NCBI RefSeq assembly: GCF_030159095.1
Contig: NZ_BRXS01000003.1
Span: forward strand, 620,001 to 684,000
Origin: Roseisolibacter agri
GTDB lineage: Bacteria > Gemmatimonadota > Gemmatimonadetes > Gemmatimonadales > Gemmatimonadaceae
Length of the DNA stretch: 64,000 nt
Direction: 5' to 3'
Shown here one piece after another: positions 16,927 to 26,097 of the stretch (position 1 is the stretch's first letter; the number at the start of each line of letters is the position of its first letter). The notes beneath the pieces were generated by a model. The model did no database searches, was not told where the DNA came from, and saw only the letters and a program-made list of their open reading frames with translations. The position numbers and the translations under genes are program-made.

Positions 16927-17748
16927 TCACGCCTTCAGGAAATCGACCATGAGCCGCGACAACTCCTGTGCGTGCGTCGCCGCGAAGCCGTGCGGCGCCC
17001 CTGTCAGCACCTCGAGCCGACTGCCCGCGATCATCGCGTGCGACTTCTTCCCCGAGATCTCGAACGGCACGATCCGGTCGGCGTCGCCGTGCACGACGAG
17101 CGTGGGCACCGTGATCCTCTTCAGGTCCTCGCGGAAGTCCGTCGTCCCGAACGCGACGATGCACTGCTGCGTCCCGATCGGCGACGCGGGCCACGCGAGC
17201 GCCTTGCTGAACGGGATCACGTCCGGGTGCACGCTGCCGCCGTCGGCGTTGTAGAAGTTCGGGAAGAAGTCCGCGAGGAAGGCGACGCGGTCCTTCCGCA
17301 CGCCGGCGAGCATCCCGTCGAAGAGCGACTTCGGCGCGCCGTCGGGATTGTCGGGCGTCTGCAGCAGGAACGGCGGCACCGCGCCGAGGAGCATCGCCCT
17401 CGCGACGCGCTCCTGGCCGTAGCGGCCGATGTAGCGCGCCACCTCGCCGCCGCCCATCGAGAAGCCCGCCAGCGTGGCGCCGCGCAGGTCGAGCGTCGTC
17501 ATCAGGTCGTTGAGGTCCGACGCGAACGTGTCGTAGTCGTACCCGCCCGCCGGCTGTCCCGAGCTCCCGAAGCCGCGCCGGTCGTACGCGATCACGCGAT
17601 GCCCCGCGTCGAGCAGCGCGTTGATCTGCGACTCCCACATGCGGTGGCTCAGCGGCCAGCCGTGGATCAGCACCACGGGCGCCCCCTCGCCGAGGTCCTG
17701 GTAGTACAGCTCGGTGGTGGGCGCGGCGGTGGTCGTGAGCACGGGCAT
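16927..17748 (-). CDS. Alpha/beta hydrolase (arylesterase / non-heme chloroperoxidase type)
   Basis: A 273-residue serine hydrolase. The first oxyanion region is VVLIHGWPLSHRMWE, the nucleophile elbow GFSMGG (Ser near 98), the acid VVHGDADRIVPFE and the histidine LTGAPHGFAATH. This set matches esterases annotated as non-heme chloroperoxidase or arylesterase, which cleave small esters and may form peracids. There is no signal peptide, so it is cytosolic. It is monocistronic as far as can be seen, with palindromic repeat elements on both sides. Confidence 0.88.
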   Translation of the reverse strand: MPVLTTTAAPTTELYYQDLGEGAPVVLIHGWPLSHRMWESQINALLDAGHRVIAYDRRGFGSSGQPAGGYDYDTFASDLNDLMTTLDLRGATLAGFSMGGGEVARYIGRYGQERVARAMLLGAVPPFLLQTPDNPDGAPKSLFDGMLAGVRKDRVAFLADFFPNFYNADGGSVHPDVIPFSKALAWPASPIGTQQCIVAFGTTDFREDLKRITVPTLVVHGDADRIVPFEISGKKSHAMIAGSRLEVLTGAPHGFAATHAQELSRLMVDFLKA

Positions 17749-17954
17749 CGGTCACTCCGGGCAGGTGTGAGAGGCGGGGGCGCGATCCAGGGGCTGAACG
17801 CACCGGGGACGCCGCGGGTTCGATGCCAGAGGGCTGCGGGCTGCGGGCTGCGGATTCCTCATCAGCGCGACGGCGGAAGAGCGAGCAGCCCGTACCGCGA
17901 GTCGAGGACGCGCGGTGCGCGACACACCGCGAGGTCCCCGTCGTGCGCCCGCCT

Positions 17955-18098
17955 CCACGCGGAGATCCGGCGGCGGGCGCGGTGGGTGCGGGCGCAGGCG
18001 ACCTCGATCGCAGCAAGGAGACTCGCGCGCAGCGGTGAGGCTCCGCAGCGGCCGCGATCGCCGGGAGCCGGAGCCCGTGCCCGCCGCGCACGACGCGG
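17955..18098. repeat. Palindromic repeat family 2, copy 2
   Basis: This copy has the same core as the one at 24880: GCGACCTCGATCGCAGCAAG, then GAGGCTCCGCAGCGGCC and GATCGCCGGGAGCCGGAG. The outer arms are GGCGGGCGCGG and a matching CCGCGCGC/CCCGCCG run. It lies in the 426-bp gap 17749-18174 between the hydrolase start and the SusD stop, after a short tandem of GGGCTGC at 17828-17850. No gene is seen in the gap. Confidence 0.75.
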
Positions 18099-18117
18099 CG
18101 CGACGCCCCCGAATGCA

Positions 18118-18155
18118 CGCGGGGCCGGCCCCCATGATGAGGAGCCGGCCCCGCG
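18118..18155 (-). terminator. Hairpin after susD
   Basis: A 12-bp perfect stem (CGCGGGGCCGGC and its complement) lies about 20 bases after the SusD stop on the minus strand. It lacks a T-run, so it may end transcription with Rho or protect the message. Confidence 0.55.
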
Positions 18156-18174
18156 CGTCAACTAGACCGAAGAG

Positions 18175-19761
18175 CTACGGGCAGCGCGCCAGCGCCACCG
18201 GGCAACGCTCCGGGTCCGGCGCCGGCGCGCTCGACTGGCCGCCCGGACCGCCGTACGTGTACAGGTCGCGCTGCAGCGTGCCCAGCTCGCGCCCCGGCAC
18301 GGGGAGCTGCAGGATCGTGTTCTCCGGCAGCGTCTGCCAGCCGCGCGCGTCGAAGAACGCCAGCACGCCGCTCACGCCCAGCATCTCGATGCGCTTCTCG
18401 TAGCGCAGCGCGTCCCACAGCGAGCCGCACTGGCCGTTCAGCTTGCGCGGCACGCACCCCGGCTCGTCCACCGGACCCGCGATCGTCACCGGCGACAGCT
18501 CGCCGTTCGCGACGCGCGTCTTGTTGATGAGCGGCACCGCCTCCGCCGCGCGGTTGAGCCGGATCAGCCCCTCCGCCTTCGTGAGGTCCATCTCCGTCAC
18601 CGTCAGCGCCGGCTGCGGGCCCGCCTGCCACGTGTTCCCCGTCCCGTAGCGGCGGAAGAAGTAGTGCGAGTAGCGGTACGAGCCGCGCGCGATCTGGAAG
18701 ATGTTGTTCGCGTTGTAGCCGACGTACTTGCCCGGCTGCGTCGGCTGGCCCGCCGGATGGATGCGGCGGTCCTTCGTGCGGATCTGGAACGCGACGCGGT
18801 TCGCCACCGGCGTCGCCACCCAGTTCACGAAGCCCTGCGTCGAGTCCGCGGGGCCCAGCAGCCAGTTGCTCGGCCGCCCGAAGTCGGAGGGCGGGCCCGT
18901 GCGCACGCGCGCGATCAGGCGCTTCCAGTCGTCCCACAGCACGTCCACCTGCGCGACCGGCGCGAAGTCCGTCGTCACGCCCGCGTCGATGCGGCGGATC
19001 ACGTCCGTCCAGTTCACCGCCGCGCGCTCGGCGCGCGTGCGCGGGACGTTGGCGATGATGCGCGCCGAGAACGAGTTGGCGAGGCGCGCCAGCTCCGCGC
19101 TCGTCATCCCCTGGAAGAGCCACGACTCCACGGGGAGCGTGAAGCTGCTCCGCGACGCGATCGCCGCCGCCGAGTCGAGCTGCGCGATCGCCGCCTTCGC
19201 GACGTCCGGGTAGCCGACGAGCTTCGGGCTGGTGAGCGTCTCGAGCGGCACCTTCTCGTCCACCACGGCGGCGGAGTCGAAGTACAGCGCGAGGTACCCG
19301 TACGAGATGCCCTGGATGAACTTGCCCACGGCGCGCGTGCGCGCCGTGCGGTTCGCGTCGCCGATCACCAGCCCCGAGTCGATCGCCGTCAGCGCGTCGT
19401 TGACCGTGGAGATGGTGGCGTACAGGTCGTACCAGGGCTCCTCGCTGACGTCGTTGCGCGCGTTGACCGGGCTGTTGTTCCAGGACGCGCGCGGCTCGGC
19501 CGACAGCTCGAGCTGGCCGAAGTCGGCGAAGCCCGAGGTGATCTCGTTGGCCATCGTGGAGAACGCCCACGACGGATAGTCGTCGTGGCCGCCGTTCTGC
19601 CACCAGTTGCGGAAGGAGGTCGACACGAACGACTCGGCCGACGTGGGCTGCTGCGTGGCGCGGCCGCGATCCGGTTCGTTCGGGTTCGTGACCGCGAGGT
19701 CCTGACAGCCACCGGCGGCGAGCAGCGCCGCGAGGGTCAGGGCAACCTTGTATGTCTGCAT
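18175..19761 (-). CDS. SusD/RagB-family outer-membrane lipoprotein
   Basis: A 528-residue SusD-like lipoprotein (signal LTLAALLAAGGC, Cys at about 19). It begins CQDLAVTNPNEPDRGR, a typical RagB/SusD start, has the TPR-like helical core (YATISTVNDALTAID, AVGKFIQGISYGYLALYFD) and the C-terminal NKTRVANGELSP and WDALRYEKRIEMLG blocks of the family. SusD proteins sit as a lid on the SusC barrel and bind the ligand (glycan or peptide) before uptake. The start ATG at 19761 lies 25 bases after the susC stop, so both are in one transcript. The substrate is unknown; no glycosidase or polysaccharide lyase is in the window. Confidence 0.88.
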   Translation of the reverse strand: MQTYKVALTLAALLAAGGCQDLAVTNPNEPDRGRATQQPTSAESFVSTSFRNWWQNGGHDDYPSWAFSTMANEITSGFADFGQLELSAEPRASWNNSPVNARNDVSEEPWYDLYATISTVNDALTAIDSGLVIGDANRTARTRAVGKFIQGISYGYLALYFDSAAVVDEKVPLETLTSPKLVGYPDVAKAAIAQLDSAAAIASRSSFTLPVESWLFQGMTSAELARLANSFSARIIANVPRTRAERAAVNWTDVIRRIDAGVTTDFAPVAQVDVLWDDWKRLIARVRTGPPSDFGRPSNWLLGPADSTQGFVNWVATPVANRVAFQIRTKDRRIHPAGQPTQPGKYVGYNANNIFQIARGSYRYSHYFFRRYGTGNTWQAGPQPALTVTEMDLTKAEGLIRLNRAAEAVPLINKTRVANGELSPVTIAGPVDEPGCVPRKLNGQCGSLWDALRYEKRIEMLGVSGVLAFFDARGWQTLPENTILQLPVPGRELGTLQRDLYTYGGPGGQSSAPAPDPERCPVALARCP

Positions 19762-19786
19762 GAGGTCTCCGGAAAGTCGCGGCACG

Positions 19787-22700
19787 TCAGAAGTCGATCT
19801 GGATGTTGCCCGTGATCGTGCGGTAGCGCGGGTAGTCGAACGAGTCGATGCGCACCAGCGGCGCGTCGGCGTCGCCCGAGACCTCGGGGTCGTAGCCCTT
19901 GTACTTGGTCCACGTCATCAGGTTGCGCCCGATGAGCCCCACGCTCACGCCGCGCGCGCCGAGGCGCGACAGCGGGCCGAGGGCGCGGTTGCCGAAGCGG
20001 TAGCGCACCGACAGCTCGCGCAGCTTCACGAAGCTCGCGTCCTCGACGAAGTAGTCCGTCGGGTCCGCGGCCGAGTACAGGTTCACGTAGTACTCGATCG
20101 GCTTCTTGAGGTCCTGCGGCTTGCCCACCTGGTCCACGTCGCCGCTGCGGCCCCACTGGTACATGCGCTGGTTGGTCTGGTTGTAGGCGTCGCCGCCCAT
20201 CACCGCGTCCACCAGCCCGTAGAACGAGAAGCCGCGCCACTGCACGTTGTTCGACCAGCCGAGGTGGAAGTCGGGCGTGCCGTCGCCGATCTTCACGACC
20301 CGCGCGTTCCCGGCGGCGTCGCGCAGCGGGATCGGCATGCCCCACTGGTAGTTCGCGGTGCCGATCGTGGTCGTCGTGCCCCACAGCTGCTTGGTCTCAC
20401 CCTCGCGGAACGTGTTCCCCGGGCCGACCCACACGAGCAGCCCCTCGTCGTTCACCGCGAACTCGCTGGCGCGCGACGCCACCGCCTCGGGGAGCTCGGT
20501 CGGCCCCTTGATGAAGCGGAAGCCGTACATCGCCTGCAGCGCCTCGCCCTCGCACAGGAACTGGATCTCGTTGCGCTGGAAGCACTGGCGCCCGAACTCC
20601 GTGATCTTGTTGCGCGAGCGGTCGGCGACGAGGCCCGTGCGCCACTGCAGCTTCGGGCTGCGGATGACCTGCGCCTCGAGCGTCGCCTCGATCGTGTTGC
20701 CCTGCACCGTGCCGGCGTTCTGCCACTGCGTCTCGTAGCCGAGGCCCGCGAACAGCGGCACCTGGATCAGCTGGTCGCGCACGGTGTTGCGCGCGTACGA
20801 GAGCTGGAGCGAGTAGCGGTCCTTGATGATCAGGTCGATGCCGGCCTCGGTCTCGGTGGCCAGCTCCGGCTTCAGGAAGCGGTTGCCGAGCGTCTGCTTC
20901 ACGAGGCCGCCGCCGGCGAGGAAGCCGAGCGTCTCGAACTGGTCCGCGAAGTCGGGGCGCCCGCCGGCCGTGCCGCGCGAGATGCGCGGCTTGAACTCGG
21001 TGATGGTCCCCTTGAACGGCCACCACGACTCCTCGCCCATGCGCCACGAGCCGCTGGCGCGGTAGTACGTGTTCCAGCGCTCCTCGGGGCCGAACAGCGA
21101 CGAGCCGTCGCGGCGCACGAGGGCGTCGAGGATGTAGCGGCCCGCGTAGTCGGCGCCGCCGGACACGATGTAGCTGTTGGTGCGGATCTCCTGGATGCTC
21201 GACTCCAGGAAGCGCTGCGTCGCGTTGTCGAGGCTCGACACGCCGGGCACGGCGAGGTTGGTGCCGCGCGCCTCGCTGACGTCGTTGCTCTCGCGCTCCA
21301 GCAGCGCGCGGCCGGTCGAGCGCAGCGTCAGGGCGCCGAAGCGCTGCAGCAGGTTCACGCTGCCGCCGGCGTTGAGCGCGCTCGTGATGCCGGTGACCAG
21401 CTCGATCTCACCCGGGCCGCCGACGCCGGGCGTCGAGAAGCCCTCGGTCTTCAGCCCCTGGTCGAGGAAGAAGCTGTTGCGGCGGTCGGAGCGGTCGTAG
21501 CTGACGTTGCCGTCGAAGCTCAGCCACTCGAGCGGCGCGAAGCGCGTCTCGAGGCTGCCCTGCGTGCGCGCGCGGCGCCGGCGGCGGTTCTCCGTCGACA
21601 GCACGTACAGCGGGTTCTCCTCGCGCGCGTCGGCCGAGTCGGGCTGGAAGATGAACGGCGTGCCGTCCGGATCCGGGCGGCGCAGGTCCACGTCCGGCGC
21701 CTGGTTGATCAGGTCGAAGAACGTGTCGCCGTACAGGTTCGCGCGGTTCGAGCGGCTGTGGTAGCCGCTGAACGACAGCTTCAGGTTCTCGCGCGGGCTG
21801 TGATCGAGGTTCAGGCGCAGGTCGTTCTGCTGGTACGCGCCGCTGTTCAGCACGACGCCGTCCTCGCGGTTGTTCACCAGCGACAGGAACCAGTTGGTGC
21901 GCCCGCTGTTCTGCGAGAGGTTGATCGAGTTCTTGTAGAAGTTGCCCGGATCGAAGAAGCGGTCGACCTGGTCGTACGTCTGCGTCGGATACGGGTTGTC
22001 CTGGAAGCGCAGGTACGCCACCTCGGGCACGCGACCGTTGCGCGTGGTGTCGCGGCCGGCCGCGTTCACCCAGCCGCCGCTGGGGCTGAGGCGGTACGAG
22101 TGGTACTTGGCCCACTCGATCTCGCGCGCCAGCGAGTTGCTGCCGTACTCGGAGCGCGCGCTGACGCGCGTGGTGCCGGTCGCCTGGTCGGCGCCGCGGC
22201 GCGTGCGGATCTGGATCACGCCCGCCGACGCGCGCGAGCCGTAGAGCGACGCGGCGGCCGCGCCCTTCACGATCTCCACGCTCTCGATGTCGAGCGCCTC
22301 GAGGTCGGCGCTCGACGCGTCGAACGACTGGCTCAGGATCACGCCGTCGACGACGACGAGCGGCGAGTTGCTCTTGTTGATCGACGTCGGCGAGCGCAGG
22401 ACGACGGTCGTGCCGCTGCCCGGCTGGCCGCTCGGGATCACGGTCACGCCGGCGACCTTGCCCTGGATCGACTCGACGGCGTTGGCGGCGGGCACCGGCG
22501 CGTTCGCGGCGTCCACGCGGCCGACGGTGAACGGCACGCGCGTGCCGCTCGTCGGATCGACGACGCCGGTCGTGACGACGGCCTGCAGCGTCAGCGCGGC
22601 GGTGCGCATGTTGAGCGCGACGGTCGCGGTGCCGCCCGACGTGACGGCCACGCGGCGCGTGACGGGCAGGTAGCCCAGGCGGCGCGCCTCGACGACAACG

Positions 22701-22957
22701 TCGCCCGCGGGCACGTTCGCGAGGGTGAAGCGGCCGCTCTCGTCGGTGAGCGTGCCCAGGCGCGTGCCCGCGATCTGGATCTGCACCTGGCCGAGCGCCC
22801 GTCCGCTGGTGCTGTCATTGACGGTGCCGGTGACGCGACCCGTCTGCGCGACGAGCAGCGCCGGGCTGGCGGCGAGCAGCGCCCCGACGGCGAGCGCGCG
22901 GGCGAGGGACGCACTGGGACGCGGCGGCGCGGCCCACGGCGACGGACGTTCGGTCAT
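19787..22957 (-). CDS. SusC/RagA-family TonB-dependent outer-membrane transporter
   Basis: A 1056-residue barrel. A signal peptide (ALAVGALLAASPALLVAQ) is followed by a carboxypeptidase-regulatory-like domain (GRVTGTVNDSTSGRALGQV, ~40-120) and the plug domain with the SusC signature (ESIQGKVAGVTV, LVVVDGVILS, VEIVKGAAAASLYGSRASAG). The barrel ends in ...RTITGNIQIDF, a terminal aromatic as in outer-membrane proteins. The start is set by GGAGGGAAG just before the ATG at 22957. It forms the energised (TonB/ExbBD) import channel with the SusD protein downstream. It is divergent from pnuC across a 215-bp region that probably holds both promoters. Confidence 0.9.
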   Translation of the reverse strand: MTERPSPWAAPPRPSASLARALAVGALLAASPALLVAQTGRVTGTVNDSTSGRALGQVQIQIAGTRLGTLTDESGRFTLANVPAGDVVVEARRLGYLPVTRRVAVTSGGTATVALNMRTAALTLQAVVTTGVVDPTSGTRVPFTVGRVDAANAPVPAANAVESIQGKVAGVTVIPSGQPGSGTTVVLRSPTSINKSNSPLVVVDGVILSQSFDASSADLEALDIESVEIVKGAAAASLYGSRASAGVIQIRTRRGADQATGTTRVSARSEYGSNSLAREIEWAKYHSYRLSPSGGWVNAAGRDTTRNGRVPEVAYLRFQDNPYPTQTYDQVDRFFDPGNFYKNSINLSQNSGRTNWFLSLVNNREDGVVLNSGAYQQNDLRLNLDHSPRENLKLSFSGYHSRSNRANLYGDTFFDLINQAPDVDLRRPDPDGTPFIFQPDSADAREENPLYVLSTENRRRRRARTQGSLETRFAPLEWLSFDGNVSYDRSDRRNSFFLDQGLKTEGFSTPGVGGPGEIELVTGITSALNAGGSVNLLQRFGALTLRSTGRALLERESNDVSEARGTNLAVPGVSSLDNATQRFLESSIQEIRTNSYIVSGGADYAGRYILDALVRRDGSSLFGPEERWNTYYRASGSWRMGEESWWPFKGTITEFKPRISRGTAGGRPDFADQFETLGFLAGGGLVKQTLGNRFLKPELATETEAGIDLIIKDRYSLQLSYARNTVRDQLIQVPLFAGLGYETQWQNAGTVQGNTIEATLEAQVIRSPKLQWRTGLVADRSRNKITEFGRQCFQRNEIQFLCEGEALQAMYGFRFIKGPTELPEAVASRASEFAVNDEGLLVWVGPGNTFREGETKQLWGTTTTIGTANYQWGMPIPLRDAAGNARVVKIGDGTPDFHLGWSNNVQWRGFSFYGLVDAVMGGDAYNQTNQRMYQWGRSGDVDQVGKPQDLKKPIEYYVNLYSAADPTDYFVEDASFVKLRELSVRYRFGNRALGPLSRLGARGVSVGLIGRNLMTWTKYKGYDPEVSGDADAPLVRIDSFDYPRYRTITGNIQIDF

Positions 22958-23172
22958 CTTCCCTCCAGAGAACGATGCACGGACCGGCGCGCGCAGGCGG
23001 CGCCGGTCGTGCGGGCGGTGTGTTTGGCGCGGTGCTCGGCGCACGGACGCGACGCGAGGGACCGGCCGGTCGGACATGGCATCCGACCGGACAGACCTCC
23101 GAGTGCGGGGCGACGTCACCCGGGCTACACTACGCCCACCCTCTCCCATCCGCTGTCCATTTCGTCGTCCCC

Positions 23173-23763
23173 GTGTCCACGCTCGAGATCTTCGCGGCGG
23201 TCGTCGGCGCCATCAGCGTCTACCTCAGTGGACGCCAGAGCCTGTGGGCCTGGCCGACGGCGATCGTGAATGTGGTGTCATACGCCGTCGTCTTTCACGG
23301 CGCGAAGCTGTACGCCGACATGGGGCTGCAGGTCGTCTACGCGATCCTGTCGTGCTACGGCTGGTACGAGTGGCGCTTCGGCGGCGCCGAGCGCACGCCG
23401 CTCCCCGTGACGCGCACGCCCGTGCGCCTCTGGCCGCTGCTCGCGGCGATCGCCGCGGCGTGCACGCTGGTCGTCGGCGGCGGGCTCGCGCGCTGGACCG
23501 ACGCGAGCATCCCCTTCATGGATGCGGCGCTCACCGCGGTCAGCCTCGTCGCGCAGTGGATGATGACGCGCAAGCTGCTCGAGAACTGGCTCGTGTGGAT
23601 CGCGGTGGACGTCGTCTACGTCCCCGTCTTCATCTCGCGCGGGCTGTACGTGACCGCCGCGCTCTACGCGGTGTTCCTGGGCCTCGCGATCGCCGGGTGG
23701 ATCGCGTGGCGCCGCGACTGGCGCGCGCACCACGCGGGCGACGCGGTCGCCGCGGCGGCGTGA
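23173..23763 (+). CDS. pnuC: PnuC-family nicotinamide (riboside)/vitamin transporter
   Basis: A 196-residue inner-membrane protein with about seven helices. The family pattern is clear: an early FAAVVGAISVYLSGRQSLWAW..N, then GLQVVYAILSCYGWYEW, and the C-terminal ENWLVWIAVDVVYVPVF helix. PnuC proteins are SWEET-like facilitators that import nicotinamide riboside, and related PnuT/PnuX members carry thiamine or riboflavin; the exact vitamin cannot be told. The start is a GTG at 23173 without a visible ribosome-binding site. I looked for a TPP riboswitch in the upstream region and saw none. The divergent SusC barrel could be the outer-membrane partner, but this is only a guess from position. 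Confidence 0.85.
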   Translation: MSTLEIFAAVVGAISVYLSGRQSLWAWPTAIVNVVSYAVVFHGAKLYADMGLQVVYAILSCYGWYEWRFGGAERTPLPVTRTPVRLWPLLAAIAAACTLVVGGGLARWTDASIPFMDAALTAVSLVAQWMMTRKLLENWLVWIAVDVVYVPVFISRGLYVTAALYAVFLGLAIAGWIAWRRDWRAHHAGDAVAAAA

Positions 23764-23822
23764 ACGAAGAATCCACTGCGGACTGCGAACTGCGGGTCCT
23801 TCCTCTCACACTTCCCGTGACG

Positions 23823-24803
23823 ATGCGTCATCGCGCCGTTCTCCTCCTGTTCTCGCTGACGCTGCCCGCCGCGCTGCACGCGCAGCCCGCCACGCCGCAG
23901 CGCGTCTCCAAGAGCGCCACCGACGCGCCGCCGGCCGCGGGCACCACCGCGGGCACGCTGAGCGCCGTCGTGGCGGCCGAGCGCGCGTACGCGCGCGACG
24001 CGGAAGCGCGCGGGATGCGCGACGCGTCGCTGGCCGCGTTCGCCGACGACGGCGTCGTCTTCCGCGACCGCATCGCGCTCGCGAAGCCGTACTGGGCCTC
24101 GGTGCTCGCGCCGGGCCCGCTCTTCCGCTGGGCGCCGGCGTGGGGCGCCGCGTCGGCGTCGGGCGACCTCGCGTTCACGACGGGGCCGTTCACGTATCGG
24201 AATGCACCGGGCGACACGGCGGTGATGCACGGCCAGTTCGCGACCGTGTGGACGCGCACCGCGAACGGCCCGTGGCGCGTGCTGGTGGACGTGGGCGCGA
24301 TGGGCCCCGCGACCGCCGACGCCCCCGCCACACCCGATGCGACCCCGGCCCCGACCTTCGTCCCGCGCACGCTCGGCGGCGGCTCCGTCGCGCCGGCGGG
24401 CGGCGCGTCGTCGGCCGCGGTGGCGGAGGGGCAGCGCGCGATGCTGATCGTCGCCGACCGCGGCCTCGCCGCCGCGGGCCGCGCCAACGGCGCCGGCCCG
24501 GCGCTCGCCGCGGTGGCCGCCACCGACGTGCGTGCCCTCTGGCCCGGCAGCGCCCCGGCGATCGGCCGCGACGCGGCGGCCAGCGCGGTGAGCGCCTACC
24601 TGGCCCGCACGCCGGGCGCGGTGCTCGAGCTCCAGACCAGCGAGGCGCGCGTCGCCCGCGCGGGCGACCTCGGCGTCACGTGGGGCACGTACGCGGTCCG
24701 AGCCAACGGCGCGGTGGCCGAGCAGGGCGCGTATCTGCGCGTGTGGGGGCGCGAGGGCGGCGGGTGGCGGGTGCTGGTGGACGCGCTGTCGCCGGCGCAG
24801 TAG
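23823..24803 (+). CDS. Secreted protein with two NTF2-like (DUF4440) domains
   Basis: A 326-residue protein with a signal peptide (LLLFSLTLPAALHAQ). Two NTF2/SnoaL-like repeats can be seen. The first is ~45-160 (VVAAERAYARDAEARG, LAAFADDGVVFRD, GQFATVWTRTANGPWRVLVDVG) and the second ~205-325 (IVADRGLAAAGRANG, AYLARTPGAVLE, GVTWGTYAVR, YLRVWGREGGGWRVLVDAL). The closing W-x-V-LVD motif occurs in both. The family covers small enzymes and binding proteins, so no activity is proposed. It lies 59 bases after pnuC with a short GGACTGC-type tandem in between, so co-transcription is possible. Confidence 0.75.
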   Translation: MRHRAVLLLFSLTLPAALHAQPATPQRVSKSATDAPPAAGTTAGTLSAVVAAERAYARDAEARGMRDASLAAFADDGVVFRDRIALAKPYWASVLAPGPLFRWAPAWGAASASGDLAFTTGPFTYRNAPGDTAVMHGQFATVWTRTANGPWRVLVDVGAMGPATADAPATPDATPAPTFVPRTLGGGSVAPAGGASSAAVAEGQRAMLIVADRGLAAAGRANGAGPALAAVAATDVRALWPGSAPAIGRDAAASAVSAYLARTPGAVLELQTSEARVARAGDLGVTWGTYAVRANGAVAEQGAYLRVWGREGGGWRVLVDALSPAQ

Positions 24804-24879
24804 AAGCGCTGCGGACTGCGGGCTGCGGATCCGAGCGACGCGCGGCGGCGCTGAGCGCACGCCATCGTGAGGATGCACG

Positions 24880-25015
24880 GCGGGGGCGCGGCGGGGGCGG
24901 GCGGAGGCGACCTCGATCGCAGCAAGGAGACTCACGCGCAGCGGTGAGGCTCCGCAGCGGCCGCGATCGCCCGGAGCCGGCGCCCGCGCCCGCCGCGCCC
25001 CCGCGGCACACCAAC
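24880..25015. repeat. Palindromic repeat family 2, copy 3
   Basis: The core is nearly identical to copy 2 (GCGACCTCGATCGCAGCAAG, GTGAGGCTCCGCAGCGGCC). The outer arms are GGGGGCGCGGCGGG and complement. It lies in the gap between two convergent genes (24803 and 25033), after a short tandem of GGRCTGC at 24808-24830. No gene is seen in the gap. Confidence 0.75.
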
Positions 25016-25032
25016 GCCCGAAGCCCGAAGGC

Positions 25033-25926
25033 TCAGCCCCGCCGGCGGCGACGCGCCACGAGTCCGATGCCCGCCATGCCAGTTGCCGCCAGCACCAGCG
25101 TCGCCGGCTCGGGGACCACGGCGCCCGTCAGCGTGCCGCCGTCGCCGCACCCCGCAGGACGCGCGTCCCCCGCGCCCGGGAGCGGGGCACCCGTCGCGTC
25201 CCACGCGGCCTTGGAGGACGTCGCCCCGCACAGCGCCCCCACCTCCGGCGCCGCGCCCTGGGCGTGCACCGCGAACCGCAGCGACGAGCGCCACGCGTCG
25301 CCGTCCACGAAGTCCGTGGTCGCGATCGGCCGCGTGAAGGTGAACGTCAGCGTCGCCGCCTGGCCGGCCGCGAGCCCCGTGACGCCGCCGTTGTCGAAGC
25401 CGACGAACGACGGCTGCGGCGACGTCGCGTAGCCCACGCCCGCGAAGCCGTTGTCGGCGTTCGGCGCGGTGCCCGAGCTGACGCCCACGTACGGGCCGCC
25501 CGACGACGCGCTCACCGACGCCACGTCGTAGGCGCTTCCCAGCCCCGCGATCAGGAAGGTCGTGACCGTGGCCGGCGCGTAGGCGGCGGCCGTCCCGTTG
25601 GCGAGCGTGAAGCGCAGCTGGTCGGTGCCCAGCCCGTTGCCGCCGGCGCCCGTCCCCGTGCCGAAAGTCCAGTCGGAGAGCCGCACGCAGACCGTGTAGC
25701 TGTTGCCGCCGCACAGGTCGAGCGCGCCCGGCAACGCGTGCGCGGGGGCGGGCAGCAGCAGCGCGACCGCCGCCGCGGCGGCGAGTGCGCGCGGCACGAG
25801 TGGCGTGCGCGCCGCCGACCCATCCGGCGCGCGCCGCGGGTCGTGATTCGTGACGAACATGTCGAGCTCGGGCTGGGGAATGACCGTGACGGCGGACACA
25901 CCCCGTCGTCCTCGGGACAGCTTCAC
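25033..25926 (-). CDS. PEP-CTERM sorting-domain protein
   Basis: The C-terminus VVPEPATLVLAATGMAGIGL followed by ARRRRR is a full PEP-CTERM signal (VPEP, a membrane helix, a basic tail), so an exosortase should cut it on export. The body is beta-rich and contains Cys pairs (DLCGGNSYTVC...). The start is uncertain. A GTG at 25926 has a good AGGAG ribosome-binding site, but an ATG at 25860 would give a more usual signal peptide (RALAAAAAVALLLPAPAHA). No exosortase gene lies in this window. It is divergent from the subtilase, whose riboswitch leader starts within 50 bases. Confidence 0.8.
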   Translation of the reverse strand: MKLSRGRRGVSAVTVIPQPELDMFVTNHDPRRAPDGSAARTPLVPRALAAAAAVALLLPAPAHALPGALDLCGGNSYTVCVRLSDWTFGTGTGAGGNGLGTDQLRFTLANGTAAAYAPATVTTFLIAGLGSAYDVASVSASSGGPYVGVSSGTAPNADNGFAGVGYATSPQPSFVGFDNGGVTGLAAGQAATLTFTFTRPIATTDFVDGDAWRSSLRFAVHAQGAAPEVGALCGATSSKAAWDATGAPLPGAGDARPAGCGDGGTLTGAVVPEPATLVLAATGMAGIGLVARRRRRG

Positions 25927-25974
25927 TTCTCTCCTGTTATCGGCAGATCGCAGACGGATCCGCAGGCCGGATTC

Positions 25975-26075
25975 GGTGCGCGACAAAGGCAAACCCGTCG
26001 AAAGGCGGGGACGCAAAGCCAACGGGGCTACCGTCGACTCCACCAGGGTGAGTCGCCACGCCGGCCGGGCCGCCG
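25975..26075 (+). promoter_or_regulatory. Cyclic-di-GMP-I (GEMM) riboswitch upstream of the subtilase
   Basis: The leader has the GEMM-I signature: GACAAAGGCAAACC, a P2 hairpin with a GAAA tetraloop (GTCGAAAGGC), then GGGACGCAAAGCCAACGGGG and CTACC, followed by a P3 hairpin (GACTCCACCAGGGTGAGTC). The aptamer ends about 22 bases before the ATG, so it probably controls translation or termination of the protease message in response to cyclic-di-GMP. Position and orientation fit the gene at 26098. Confidence 0.88.
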
Positions 26076-26097
26076 AACCACCGTTAACGGAGGCTCC

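Noticed and set aside
22958-23172. A TPP or other vitamin riboswitch in the susC-pnuC divergent region
   Set aside because: No CTGAGA or similar conserved core is visible on either strand, only GC-rich hairpins.
19748-23269. Very long plus-strand open frame opposite susC
   Set aside because: Its Arg/Val/Ala-rich translation mirrors the susC codons; susC has a signal peptide, motifs and a ribosome-binding site.
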